From assembly GCA_001692895.1 (NCBI GenBank), contig KV748212.1, positions 620,001 through 684,000 of the forward strand: a DNA stretch of 64,000 nt, in the 5' to 3' direction. The stretch is from Cenococcum geophilum 1.58. Taxonomy: Eukaryota > Ascomycota > Dothideomycetes > Gloniales > Gloniaceae. This document shows, piece by piece, positions 33,543 to 45,598 of the stretch; position 1 is the stretch's first letter; each line of letters begins with the position of its first letter. Under the pieces are notes generated by a model. The model was not told where the DNA came from, made no database searches, and worked only from the letters and a program-made list of their open reading frames with translations. Both the position numbers and the translations under genes were made by a program.

Positions 33543-34129
33543 GGATGAGGTTATAAACTGCCAGGCAGCTTGCGGAGGTGGTGCACGGGCTAGAGGGAAC
33601 CGAGGGGTTTTGTGTGAGCGGCTGGGCGCTTCGCCTGACGACCGGGCGTGGAAGCTTCTGGACCAGAGAAACAGCTGACGAATATTATGGGATTGCAAAC
33701 CAAAACGAATGTTGACTTGCCGGAGTCCTGGTCGTCTTAATGCCCTAAAAGTTGATGAAAGAAGTGGTAGAGTCACTCCTGTTGTTTAAATTTTATTCAG
33801 CCTAACTCTGAGTGAATAATCTGACCGGCTTCAGGTACGCTAATTCTTGTCATATTTATTTCCAAAGCTTTTATTTTCTTTTAATGGGATATGCAATCGT
33901 CTTCAACGTTTCCATAAGATCAGTTGAAGTGCTCTGTACCTTGTTACAATTGATTTTGGGCGGCTCTTAGCGTCCGCGATTATTTCTAGGAATTTTCAAG
34001 TTCTACAAAGATGCCACGCTTTGAGCAACTATGAAGCTTCCAAAATGCCTTACATCGCATCATGTAAAATCGGAAAACTTACATAGCACTGCTGAAGGCA
34101 TTCCCGTACCTTAAAGTGAGGCTACAGGA

Positions 34130-35120
34130 TAGCACATCTGCACGGTCGCAGTCCTCTGCTTCCGACGAGTATTTGTGTCGCCGAATCGGCGAATATTGAC
34201 CATTTTCGGATAGTTGCGAACAATGAGGACCGAAGAAAAACTGTAGAAGGAATTTTGTGGGATGACGCTAGACTAGAAGCTTATGACAATCGTCGGGATA
34301 CAGCTTTGATGCCCGATTCAAAACATATCAACAACATCGCCTTGCAGTCCTGGATATCTTAAGGCAGATAAATCAAGCTACTCCGAAGACACACTCGAGA
34401 AGCGGTAAATGGAATTATGGGTCGTAAATTCAAGCTTAACGACATGTATAAGAGCTTCGAGCGCTATCTCCGATTGTACGAGCAAGAGCAAATCATTGCA
34501 AATGAAGAAGACGTATGTAGAAGCCCTACGTCTCGGTCTAACCTCCTTTCCAAGGCTGAAGCGCATTACGATAACACCTGAAGCATGTCAACCCTCTTAC
34601 TTCTTTCCACATTACGAGACCCCCTTTTTTCCGGAGCCTCCCACCTAGCCTTACCATGGCCATGGTATGGAATTCGCCAAAAATTTGCCTGTTAAGCTCA
34701 TGGTTCATTCAGAGGATCATAGGAAGAAAGTTCAAGACATCTTGAGGGGTTTTCACTTTACAATTTTAGAGCTACTGGATATGTTGCCGCACCACGAAGT
34801 GAAAGAGTTGGTGATAGAGACCTGTCGCGGGCCCACCGTGATAAGCCATCAATAATCCATAACGCCGTCAGGAGATTACTGTAAATTGCTCCAACTCCTC
34901 CAAGCTCTGCAATTAACAAGGTTTGATCTGGCGCTAAATTGTTTCGAGGCCTCGACCTCCAACCGGGAATGCTCCAAAAGCGGTCTTCTCACCGACGCAC
35001 TTAAAGAACCTAGAAATCTGAAACGTTTTACTTTGCGAAATACCGCAGTTGTTGCGGACAGGATCCGGGCAGTAACACTTGGCAGTAATTTTACTGTCCG
35101 AATCTTCTGCCAAGTTTAAT
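34130..35120 (+). pseudogene. F-box/LRR-like fungal protein, decayed
   Basis: Blocks typical of fungal F-box-containing proteins with a leucine-rich tail occur in different frames: IVANNEDRRKTVEGILWDDA (about 34213-34275), MYKSFERYLRLYEQEQIIAN (about 34445-34505), VEALRLGLTSFPRLKRITIT then PEACQPSYFFPHYETPFF (34517-34648), and VKELVIETCRGPTVISHQ (34800-34855). Shifts between frames near 34370, 34510 and 34650 show it is broken. The F-box itself was not seen, so the family call is tentative. The AT-rich compartment starts immediately downstream. Confidence 0.45.
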
Positions 35121-35787
35121 TCTGCCGGTATAAAATCCGTGGCTTAAAGCTTATCTCCTAGTATTCTCTATATGCCTTTGCGCCTCTACGCCTCTACGCC
35201 TCTACGCCTCTAGCCTACATTTGCATCTCTATATCTTTATATCTCTACGTTTCTACGTCTCTGCGTTGCCACCCAATAAGACGTGTAAAAAAACGCGTAA
35301 GGAGATATAAGTAGAGATATAACGTCCGTCTCTGCGTTGCGGAAAACCCACCGTACCGGAAAATATGAGGGGTACTTTAACCTCAAGCGACTATAACCCT
35401 GCGTACACGTTATGCTTCACTATAATTATATATATATTATATACTATAGCTACTCCATAACATTTAAGACCCTCCCTACCCTATAAATTACGTCTATATT
35501 ATCGCCTTCTTACCTAATTCGCGGAGAGCCTTCTTTTATAGCGTACTAACATCCCTTTACTATAGCACCACCATTAAGCTCTTACTACTTATGATATATA
35601 TATAAGGGTTATATCTAAGCCTTAGAGCCTTATTACGATGGTAGAAAGTCATTATTAGCCTTATGTCTACTGTAGCGCGCAAATTCATATAGGGTCGCTA
35701 ACCCGGTCAGTACCTCCAGCCAAAGCGATTTTCAATCCTGGTTAGTGCAAATAGTTACCTAATCATCATAGCGTAATTTACTTACAG
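35121..35787. other. Compartment boundary: start of AT-rich, RIP-like sequence
   Basis: From about 35.14 kb the sequence becomes dominated by TA steps with few CA/TG dinucleotides, and long TATATA runs appear (about 35420-35450). No gene is visible. A short CGCCTCTA repeat lies at 35181-35212. Confidence 0.6.
35181..35212. repeat. 8-bp tandem repeat CGCCTCTA, four copies
   Basis: Four head-to-tail copies of CGCCTCTA are followed by degenerate (TCTCTACG)-like units to about 35275. The repeat sits at the compartment boundary. Confidence 0.8.
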
Positions 35788-36035
35788 TACGGAGGACGAC
35801 GCAAAAATGGATTTCTCTTTCTTTTTTGGGACTAGTAGATACCCCCCCATAAGGTCGCCCAAGTTATAGGGGCTCTATCGCCTAAGCAACAAGATTTTAG
35901 GCGGTCTACATCCCGAAGACCCCTAAAGAGCCCCCCAAAGGCCCAAAACTTCAGCAACCTTACAGGCACCTTATGGGGGGAAAACCGCTAGTCCCAAAAG
36001 GGAAGGGGAAATTCAATTTTGCGTCGTCCTCCGTA
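35788..36035. mobile_element. 248-bp MITE with long terminal inverted repeats
   Basis: TACGGAGGACGACGCAAAA at 35788 is matched by its complement at 36017-36035. Inverted similarity continues for about 60 bp (TTTTGGGACTAG on the left, CTAGTCCCAAAA on the right; CCCCCCATAAGGT against ACCTTATGGGGGG). The outermost TA on each side could be a TA target duplication, as for Tc1/mariner-type elements. It keeps more C and G than its surroundings, so it is younger than, or was less exposed to, the mutation process. Confidence 0.85.
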
Positions 36036-36691
36036 GCTGCCACGCCTGTGGCTGTGTAAAGTCTTGGCAAGCGCGCCAGCCTTAGGTAGCCTTACAGCCT
36101 TGTGATTCAACTTCTGACCGCTAACTTAAACTCTATAAAGACACCTACGGAATTCGCCACCTTACAAAGGGTGTGGCTAGTGCGGGTCGGCCACCCTCCC
36201 TGCTTGTGGTGGCGACATCCAATGCCGAATCGCTTTAATAGCGGTTATATATTACCAGTAAGCATGATTACAATACAAGGCAGAGGCATGGGCCACAACA
36301 TTGGAGCGCAGCCTCTTTGCACTGCCCCACCTCATTCTGCCGCTTCAGATCATCTCTCTAACTACTATGAATCTGTGAGCCAACATAGTCGTAGGTCTTC
36401 GGTTGCTCAACGCGAAATATTATGCCCATCGTCTATCTTGACAATTTCCTCACCTGGAGCTCTCTAACAATCTTATTATTATAATGCGCCTTTTGAAACT
36501 TAAAGACAATAGCGAACTCAATGGCGATTTTTCTTATAATGGAGAGTGCTAAAATTCGGAGACAGTATTATCCCTTAACCCGTTAAAATGGGCACGTAGG
36601 TTATCAATAAGAACCCACCGATCAGATTAACTTGATCTAGTGCCCGTACTCAAGAATATCCCTTCCCACGCTGGCGTCCACAGCTTGGCGC
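36036..36691. other. Spacer before the Crypton array
   Basis: No gene called. A frame at 36102-36467 (+) has no domain. The end of the spacer (36658-36705) is the left end of the small MITE-like family also seen at 1418-1545. Confidence 0.4.
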
Positions 36692-39660
36692 CAAGCCTAT
36701 GAACATCAATAGTATGTCCACGGTTCGATTTGTGTGGCTGAATCAGCCGCTGAGTTAGATTTTGCAGGCGAAGAGGCCCGTGCACTTAGTGGCATGTGGA
36801 TGTTACCCCATGTCTACAGTTAATCTACAATTACCAGCGACGCCGCGCTCTTAATACCTATCGAGCGCTATGCGTAGAGCCGGCCAAGAGCTCTCTGCTC
36901 GCACTAAAATGGTAAGAATTGGCCGTAGGTTAATAAAGATATTTATGTTTTAAGTTGGGCACCGCTATTATATAAGTACCCTACCAAACTTATACCGCAC
37001 CAAAACGAGCCCCTAGGGGGCTATAGATAAAGGTTTTAATAGAAGACTTAATAGAAGACCCCTTAGTATTTTAGAGATATATACTATTTAAAAGCTTTTC
37101 TACCCGCTTAAAGCCGTTTATAAAGCTAATTTAGTAAGCACTATATCTACTCCTACTATAGATTAACCTACTATATAGCCGCTTCCTTGCTAACCCTCTA
37201 GGCCTACGCGACCCGCTTAATCTCCTTAATAACCTTAAGCCGTAGGGAATACTATTAGAGCTCGTTCTACTAGCTAGCCTACTATTTACTACCCTATTTA
37301 GAATCTAGCGCTACTATAAAAGGATTACCTCTAAGCCCCTTAGTCCACTTACGCTAAAGGGCCTATATAGACTTTACCGCGCAATATATACGATATATAG
37401 GCGGCTGCTTAGGCTAGAGCTTAAGCTTAAGCTTAGACTTAGGCCCTTACTACAGCTATAGTTACGGCTGCGGCTATAGCTGCGGCGGCGCCGGTAAAGG
37501 GGAAGCTATAGCGCTTACCTAGGCTAACGTATACTGGCTTAATCCCATAATAGATAGAGGCGCTAGTGGATATGCTATTAGTAAATATACTAAAGGGACC
37601 TTAAGCTAAAAGGTAAGGCTACTAGATATAAGTAATTAAAGCTATAAAGACTGCGCTTACTAGGACTTGGCTATACAGTTAAACGACGCCTATAGCTTAT
37701 ATGCTCTCTTATTGTTTTTATATACTCTTTAGTCGTTTTAGGCGTTTATAATCTTTAGGCAGTCCGCAATAGCTAGCACGGCTTAGTAGAGTATTAATAG
37801 CTAGCTAGGGCCTTCTTCCTCTTACTATAGGCAGGCTTTAACCTTCCGCGTAAAGGGTAGATAGGCCTTATACTAAAAAACCAGGTAGTTCTATATAGGG
37901 TTACTTAGGAACATTTCGCGGAGGACTACTAAGTCCTATAGAATGACCTCCTAAAGGTAGAATAGGAGGTTTATAGCGCCTATAGCTGTAAGGTTGTTAA
38001 TCTAGCTAACCTAAGGGCTAAACTAACCCTTTTAAACGTCTAGCTCTAGCTAGATCGTTAATAGTAGTACGTTAGGGGGGGCAACGCTTACCCTATAAAT
38101 CTTAAAGCAGCCTATCTACGGCGTATAGCTAGCTATTGTCTATATAAACTCCTATAGTAGTAAGTTTAAATAGTAGCTAACTATCTGCTCCTAGTTTTAC
38201 CTACTAGCGTATTTAATCTAGTCCTTACTAACCCCTTTTAGCTCTACTATCTTAGCGTTAGCACTTTATTTAATATAGGTCTTCTTTTATAAAAAAACGC
38301 TAATATACTAAAACGCCTTAGTAACCTACTCCCGCTGCGAGTTATATAAAAAGGCCGCCTTACAGTCCCTAGCGCTGCTCTTAATTAGGCGGATATTATA
38401 CTATACTAACCGCTTACTAAAGTTTAAGAATAGCTCGTCGCTAAGGTCCTAGCGGTATAAAAGGTAAAAAGCTAGCCTGCTAAGTATATAGATGAGCGGC
38501 TTTTTATTATATAGAGCCCTAATAGTTTTAAGGCGGCTATACTAGTTCTACTTACTAGTATATATAGTAAATATTAGGGGTATATAACGTGTAGGGCCTT
38601 TGCCCTTAAACTTAAAGGTAAATAGGTCTAAGATCTTAGCGGAGCGCCTATTGCCGCCATGGGTAAGTATATAGTGGCCTAGTAAGATATCCATAAGCGT
38701 ATAGAGGTAGTATTCTAGCAAGGAGTCTCTATAGGCCTATAGCTGGCGGCAGACGTTTTTAAACTCGTCCTCTATATATCTCTACCCTTATTTATAAACT
38801 AGTCCTTTTCCTACTACGCGTCCCTTTATTATAAAATCTTTAGGTACTCCTAAATATTATCCTCCTATAGGGACTAGTAGCTATTTATCCCTATAGCCTT
38901 CTGCGCCTAGTAGAGGTTTATTAGGGCTGTAATATAGCCGCAAACTAAGCGCTAGGAGAGCCGCGTCTTGTCCTAGGGTACGTCATCACTGGCCTTACGG
39001 CTTTTTACTTTTAGTAGCCGGCCTATAACCTCCTTAATAAAGAAAAGGAGTAGCTTTTCTTCTATAACGGTATTACTGTTATAGTACTACTTCTTCTTAT
39101 AAAAGGCCTAGAAAGATATACGTTAGCTATAAGTATACTACTCTGTAAAGCACCTAGCTACCTACCTTAAATTTCTTCTACTTCGGCTTATAATTTAGAG
39201 ACATGTTTTTAGGCCTCTTAGTATACATAAGGGCGAGAATACTCTACACGTTAGCGCGTAGTTTAGTATTATTTATAATATTAATCTCTACGCGACTAAT
39301 TAACGCCATTTTTAAGATAGAACGCTGCTGGAGAAGTGGCGCCCTAGGGGGGTTTCTATTTTTTATATATACGCAGATATAAACTAGGGAAGAGAAGTAG
39401 AGAAAGTATACCTACCCTACCTACTAACCGCTTAGCGATGTGGATAAGTAACCTTACTATATAGGGTAAATATATAGGCGTACGGCTGGCCTAATAGGCT
39501 AATAATACGCGCGTATTAGCGACTTAATTAGCGGGGGTAAAGACATTTAAAGATGTCCACGGCTTGGCTATAGGCTCGGCCGTAAATATCCGCGAATGTT
39601 AATAGGGGTTATATATATCACGTATAGCTTAGCAACTAATTAGGCGCTTAGCTAAGCCAT
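36692..39660 (-). mobile_element. Crypton-type tyrosine-recombinase element, array copy 1
   Basis: Read on the minus strand, the unit encodes a recombinase starting at the ATG 39307-39309 (MALISRVEINI...), with an intron of about 60 bp near 39105-39168, running to about 36960. Most stops are TAG/TAA where CAG/CAA is expected. In order: an Ndc10-like DNA-binding/recombinase region with SRKASDDVP, QKAIGINSY and THGGNRRSAKILDLFTFKFK; YNIRLIKSSARDCKAAFLYN; the box where the family has H-x-x-R, here mutated (reads YIK-stop); the following NQEQIVSYYLNLLL with the candidate nucleophile Tyr; a repetitive Gly/Ser/Arg-like linker (about 37400-37480); and a GCR1_C-like domain (QQYSLRLKVIKEIKRVAQ). Family alignment is from memory. 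The left ~200 bp retain more GC than the matching parts of copies 2-3. Confidence 0.8.
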
Positions 39661-42622
39661 AAGCACTAATAGTATATCCACGGTTCGATTTATGTAGCTA
39701 AATTAGCCACTAAGTCAGATTTTGTAGGCGAAGAGGCCCGTATACTTAGCGGTATATAGATATTACCCTATATCTACAGTCGATCTATAATTACTAGCGA
39801 CGCCGCGCTCTTAATACCTATTAAGTACTATACGTAGAGCCAGCCAAGAGCTCTCTACTCGCACTAGAATGGTAAGAATTAGCCATAAGTTAATAAAGAT
39901 ATTTATGTTTTAAGTTAGGCACTACTATTATATAAGTACCCTATTAAACTTATACCGTACTAAAATAAGCCCCTAGGGGGCTATAGATAAAGGTTTTAAT
40001 AGAAGACTTAATAGAAGACCTCTTAGTATTTTAGAGATATATACTATTTAAAAGCTTTTCTATTTACTTAAAGCCGTTTATAAAGTTAATTTAGTAAGTA
40101 CTATATCTACTTCTACTATAGATTAACCTACTATATAGCCACTTCCTTATTAACCCTTTAGGCCTACGTAACCCGCTTAATCTCCTTAATAACCTTAAGC
40201 CGTAGGGAATACTATTAGAGCTCGTTCTACCAGCTAGCCTACTATTTACTACCCTATTTAGAATCTAGCGCTACTATAAAAGGATTACCTCTAAGCCCCT
40301 TAGTCTACTTGCGTTAAAGGGCCTATATAGACTTTACCGCGTAGCATATATAATATATAGGCGGCTGCTTAGGCTAGAGCTTAAGCTCGAGCTTAGACTT
40401 AGGCCCTTACTACGGCTATAGTTATAGCTGCGGCTATAGCTATAGCAGCGCTAGTAAAGGGGAAGCTATAGCGCTCGCCCGGGCTAACGTATACTAGCTT
40501 AATCCCGTAATAAATAGAGGCGCTGGTAGATATACTAAAGGGACCTTAAGCCGAAAGGTAAGGCTACTAGACGTAAGCAATTAAAGCTATAAAGACTACG
40601 CCTATTAGGACTTGGCTATACGATTAAACAACGCCTATAGCTTATATACTCTCTCGTCGTTTTTATATACTCTTTAGTCGTTCCGGGCGTCTATAGTCTT
40701 TAGGCAGTCCGCAATAGCTAATACAGCCTAGTAGAGTATTAATAGCTAGCTAGGGCCTTCTTCCTTCTACTATAGGTAGGCTTTAACCTTTTATATAAAG
40801 GGTAGATAGGCCTTATACTAAAAGACCGGGTAGTTCTATATAGGGCTACTTAGGAACATTTCGTGGAGGACTACTAAGTCCTATAAGATAACCTCCTAAA
40901 GGTAGAATAGGAGGTTTATAGCGCCTATAACTGCAAGGTTATTAATCTAGCCAATTTAAAGGCTAAACTAACCCTTTTAAACGTCTAGCTCTGGCCAGAT
41001 CGTCAATAGTAGTACGTTAGGGGGGGGCGACGCTTGCCCTACGAATCTCAAAGCAGCCTATTTGCGGCGTATAGCCGGCTATCGTCCGCATAAACTCCTA
41101 TAGTAGCGAGTTTAAATAGCAGCTAACTATCTACTCTTAGTTTTACCTACCAGCGCGTCTAATCTAGTCCTTACTAACCCCTTTTAGCTCTACTATTTTA
41201 GCGCTAGCGCTTTGTTTAATATAGGTCTTCTTCTACAAGAAGACGCTAATATACTAGAACGCCTTAGTAACCTACTCCCACTATAAGTTATATAAAAAGG
41301 CCGCCTTATAGTCCCTAGTGCTGCTCTTAATTAGGTAGATATTATACCACATTAACCGCTTACTAAAGTCTAGAAATGGCTCGTCGCTAAAGTCCTAGCG
41401 GTATAAGAGGTAAAAAGCTAGCCCGCTAAGTATATAGATAAGCAGCTTCTTATTACATAGAGCCCCAATAGTCTTAAGGCGGCTATACTAGTTCTACTTA
41501 CTAGCGCGTATAGTAAATATTAGGGGCATATAGCGCGTAGGGCCTTCGCCCTTAAACTTAAAGGTAAATAGGTTTAAGATCTTAGCGGAGCACCTATTGC
41601 CGCCATAGGTAAGTATATAGTAGCCTAGTAGGATATCTATAAGCGTATAGAGGTAGTATTCTAGTAAGGAGTCTTCATAGGCCTATAGCTAGCGACAGAT
41701 GTTTTTAAACTCGTCCTTTATATATCCGTTAAGTAGTATATCTCTACCCTTATCCACAAACTAGTCCTTTTCCTACTACGCGTCCCTCTATTATAGAATC
41801 TTTAGGTACTCCTAAATATTATCCTCCCGTAGGGATTAGTAGCTATTTATCCCTATAGCCTTCTATACTTAGTAGAGGTCCGTTAGGGCTATAATATAGC
41901 TATAAACTAAGCGCTAGAAGAGCCGCGTCTTATCCTAAAGTATATCGTCACTAGCCTTACGGCTTTTTACTTTTAGTGGCTGGCCTATAACCTCCTTAAT
42001 AAGGAAAAGGAGTAGCTTTTCTTCCGTAATGGTATTACTATTATAGTACTACTTCTTTTTACAAAAGGCCTAGAAAGACGCGCGTTAGCTATAAGTATAC
42101 TACTCTATAAAGCACCTAGCTACCTACCTTAAACTCCTTCTACTTTAGCTTATAATTTAAAGATATATTTTTAGGCCTTTTAGCATATATAAGGGCGAGA
42201 ATACTCTACGCGTTAGCGCGTAGTTTGGTATTATTTGTGACGTTAATCTCTACGCAACTAATTAACGCTATTTTTAAGATAGGATGCTGCTAGAGAAGCG
42301 GCGCCCTAGGGGGGTTTTTATTTTTTATATATACGCAGATATAGACCAGGGAGGAGAGGTAGAGAAAGTATACCTACTCTACCTACTAACCGCTTAGCGA
42401 CGCGGATAAGTAACCTTACTGTATAGGGTAAATATATAGGCGCACGGCTGGCCCAATAAGCCAATAGTACGCGCGTATTAGCGACTTAATTAGCGGGGGT
42501 AAAGACATTTAAAGATGTCTACGGCTTGGCTATAGGCTCGGCTATAGATATCCGCGAATATTAATAGGGGTTATATATGTTATATGCAGCTTAGCGACTA
42601 ATTAGGCGCTTAGCCGAGCTAT
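39661..42622 (-). mobile_element. Crypton-type element, array copy 2
   Basis: A head-to-tail repeat of the preceding unit at 2.96 kb spacing: the marker CGGTTCGATT is at 36721 in copy 1 and 39681 here. The same minus-strand coding text is visible, but more heavily mutated. The start codon has become ATA (CGCTAT on the plus strand near 42269). Differences from copy 1 are nearly all C/T and G/A, plus a small deletion around 40530 where copies 1 and 3 keep a short TATGCTATTAGTAA-type stretch. Confidence 0.8.
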
Positions 42623-45598
42623 AAACACTAATAGTATATCCACGGTTCGATTTATGTGGCTAAATTAGCCGCTAAGTTAGATTTTATAGGCGAAGAGGCC
42701 CGTACGCTTAGCGGCATATAAATATTACCCTATATCTACGGTCGATCTATAATTACCAGCAACGCCGCGCTCTTAATACCTATTAAGCGCTATACGTAGA
42801 GCCGGCCAAGAGCTCTCTACTTACACTAGAATAGTAAGAATTAACTATAGGTTAATAAAGATATTTATATTTTAAGTTGGGCACTATTATTATATAAATA
42901 CCCTACTAAACTTATACCGCACTAAAACGAGCCCCTAGGGGGCTATAGATAAAGGTTTTAATAGAAGACTTAATAGAAGACCTCTTAGTATTTTAGAGAT
43001 ATATACTATTTAAAAGCTTTTCTACCCGCTTAAAGCCGTTTATAAAGCTAATTTAGTAAGCATTATATCTGCTCCTATTGTAGATTAACCTACTATATAG
43101 CTGCTTCCTTACTAACCCTCTAGGCCTATGCGACCCGCTTAATCTCCTTAATAACCTTAAGCCGTAGGGAATATTATTGAAGCTCATTCTGCTAGCTAGC
43201 CCGCTATTTACTGCCCTATTTAGAATTTAGCGCTACTATAAAAGGATTACCTTTAAGCCCCTTAGTCTACTTATGCTAAAGGGCCTATATAGACTTTATT
43301 ATACGGTATATACAATATACGGGCGGCTACTTAGGCTAGAGCTTAAGCTTAAGCTTAAACTCGGGCCCTTACTACGGCTATAGTTATGGCTACGGCTATA
43401 GCTACGGCGGCGCCGGTGAAGGGGAAGCTATAGCACTCGCCTAGGCCGACGTATACTAGCTTAATCCTATAATAGATAGAGGCGCCGGTAGATATGCTAT
43501 TAGTAAATATACTAAAGGGACCTTAAGCTAAAAGGTAAGGCTACTAGATATAAGTAATTAAAGCTATAAAGACTGCGCCTACTAGGACTTAGCTATATGG
43601 TTAAACAATACCTATAGCTTATATACTCTCTTATCGTTTTTATATACTCTCTAGTTATTCTAGGCGTCTATAGTCTTTAGGCAGTCTATAATAGCCAACA
43701 TAGCCTAGTAAAGTATTAATAGCTAGTTAGGGCCTTCTTCCTCCTACTATAGGTAGGCTTTAACCTTCTACGTAAAGGGTAGATAGGCCTTATACTAGAA
43801 GACCAGGTAGTTCTATATAGGGCTACTTAGGAATATTTTATAGAGGACTACTAAGTCCTATAGGATAACCTCCCGAAGGTAAAATAGGAGGTTTATAGCG
43901 CCTATAGCTATAAGGTTGTTAATTTAGCCAACCTAAGGGCTAAACTAACCCTTTTAAACATCTAGCTCTAGCCAGATCGTCAATAGTAGTATATTAGGGG
44001 GGGCGACACTTGCCCTATAAATCTTAAAGCAGCCTATCTACGGCGTATAGCCGGCTATTATCCGCATAAACTTCTATAGTAGTAAGTTTAAGTAGTAGCT
44101 AACTATCTACTCTTAGTTCTACCTATTAGCGCGTTTAATCTAGTCCTTACTAACCCCTTTTAGCTTCACTATTTTAGCGCTAGCGCTTTATCCAATATAG
44201 GTCTTCTTCTATAAGAAGACGCCGATATACTAGAATACCTTAGCAACCTACTCCCGCTACGAGTTATATAAGAAGGCCGCCTTACAGTCCCCGGCGCTGC
44301 TTTTAATTAGGCGGATATTATACTACGCTAACCGCTTACTAAAGTCTAGAAATGGTTTATTGCTAAAGTCCTAGTAGTATAAGAGGTAGAAAGCTAGCCT
44401 ACTAAATATATAGATAAGCGGCTTCTTATTACGTAGAGCCCCAATAGTCTTAAGGCGGCTATACTAGTTCTACTTACTAGCGCGTGTAGTAAATATTAGG
44501 GGTATATAGCGCGTAGGGCCTTCGCCCTTAAACTTAAAGGTAAATAGGTCTAAGATCTTAGCGGAGCGCCTATTGCCGCCGTGGGTAAGTATATAGTGGC
44601 TTAGTAGGATATCTATAAGTATATAGAGGTAGTATTCCGGCGAGGAGTCTCCGCGGGCCTATAGCTAGCGGTAGATATTCTTAAACTTATCCTCTATATA
44701 TCTATTAAGTAGTATATCTCTACCCTTGTCCGCGAACTAGTCCTTTTCCCACTGCGCGTCCCTTCGTTATAGAATCTTTAGGTACTCTCGAACGTTATCC
44801 TCCTATAGGGACTAGTAGCTATTTATCCTTATAGCCTTCTATACCTAGTAAAGGTCTATTAAAGCTATAATATAGCTGTAAACTAAGCGCTAGGAGAGCC
44901 GCGTCTTATCCTAGGGTACGTTATTACTAGCCTTACAGCTTTTTACTTTTAGTAGCCGGCCTATAACCTCCTTAATAAGGAAAAGGAGTAGCTTTTCTTC
45001 CGTAATAGTATTACTATTATAATACTACTTCTTTTTACAAAAGGCCTAGAAAGACGCGCGTTAGCTATAAGTATACTACTCTATAAAGCACCTAGCTACC
45101 TACTTTAAACTCTTTCTACTTTGGCTTATAATTTAGAGATATATTTTTAGGCCTCTTAGCATATATAAGGGCGAGAATGCTTTACGCGTTAGCGCGTAGT
45201 TTGGCATTATTCGCGACATTAATCTCTACGCGACTAATTAACGCTATTTTTAAGATAGGACGCTACTAGAGAAGCGGCGCCCTAGGGGGGTTCCTATTTT
45301 TTATATATACGCAAATATAGACTAGGGAGAAGAGGTAGAGAAAGTATACCTACCCTACCTACTAACCGCTTAGCGACGTAGATAAGTGACCTTACCGTAT
45401 AGGGTAAATATATAGGCATATAGCTGGCCTAATAGGCTAATAGTATACGCGTATTAGCGACTTAATTAGCGGGGGTAAAGACATTTAAAGATATCTACGG
45501 CTTAGCTATAGGCTTAGCCGTAAATATCTATAAATGTTAATAGGGGTTATATATATTACGTATAGCTTAGTAACTAATTAGGCGCTTAGCTAAGCCGT
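42623..45598 (-). mobile_element. Crypton-type element, array copy 3
   Basis: Third unit, marker CGGTTCGA at 42643, about 2.96-2.98 kb from its neighbours. The same recombinase and GCR1_C-like remnants run on the minus strand. The start codon is lost as in copy 2. No flanking target duplication is seen between units; they simply abut through a spacer of about 90 bp. Confidence 0.8.

Noticed and set aside
33543..33776. N-terminal extension of the CHIP-like protein as a mitochondrial targeting sequence
   Set aside because: The frame is open and Arg-rich, but family members start at MANEH and the extension has no conserved text; treated as 5' leader.
35181..35275. CRISPR-like short direct repeats
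   Set aside because: Units abut without spacers and the organism is eukaryotic; it is a simple tandem repeat.
36102..36467. 121-codon frame in the AT-rich compartment
   Set aside because: No domain; composition and position suggest a repeat fragment.
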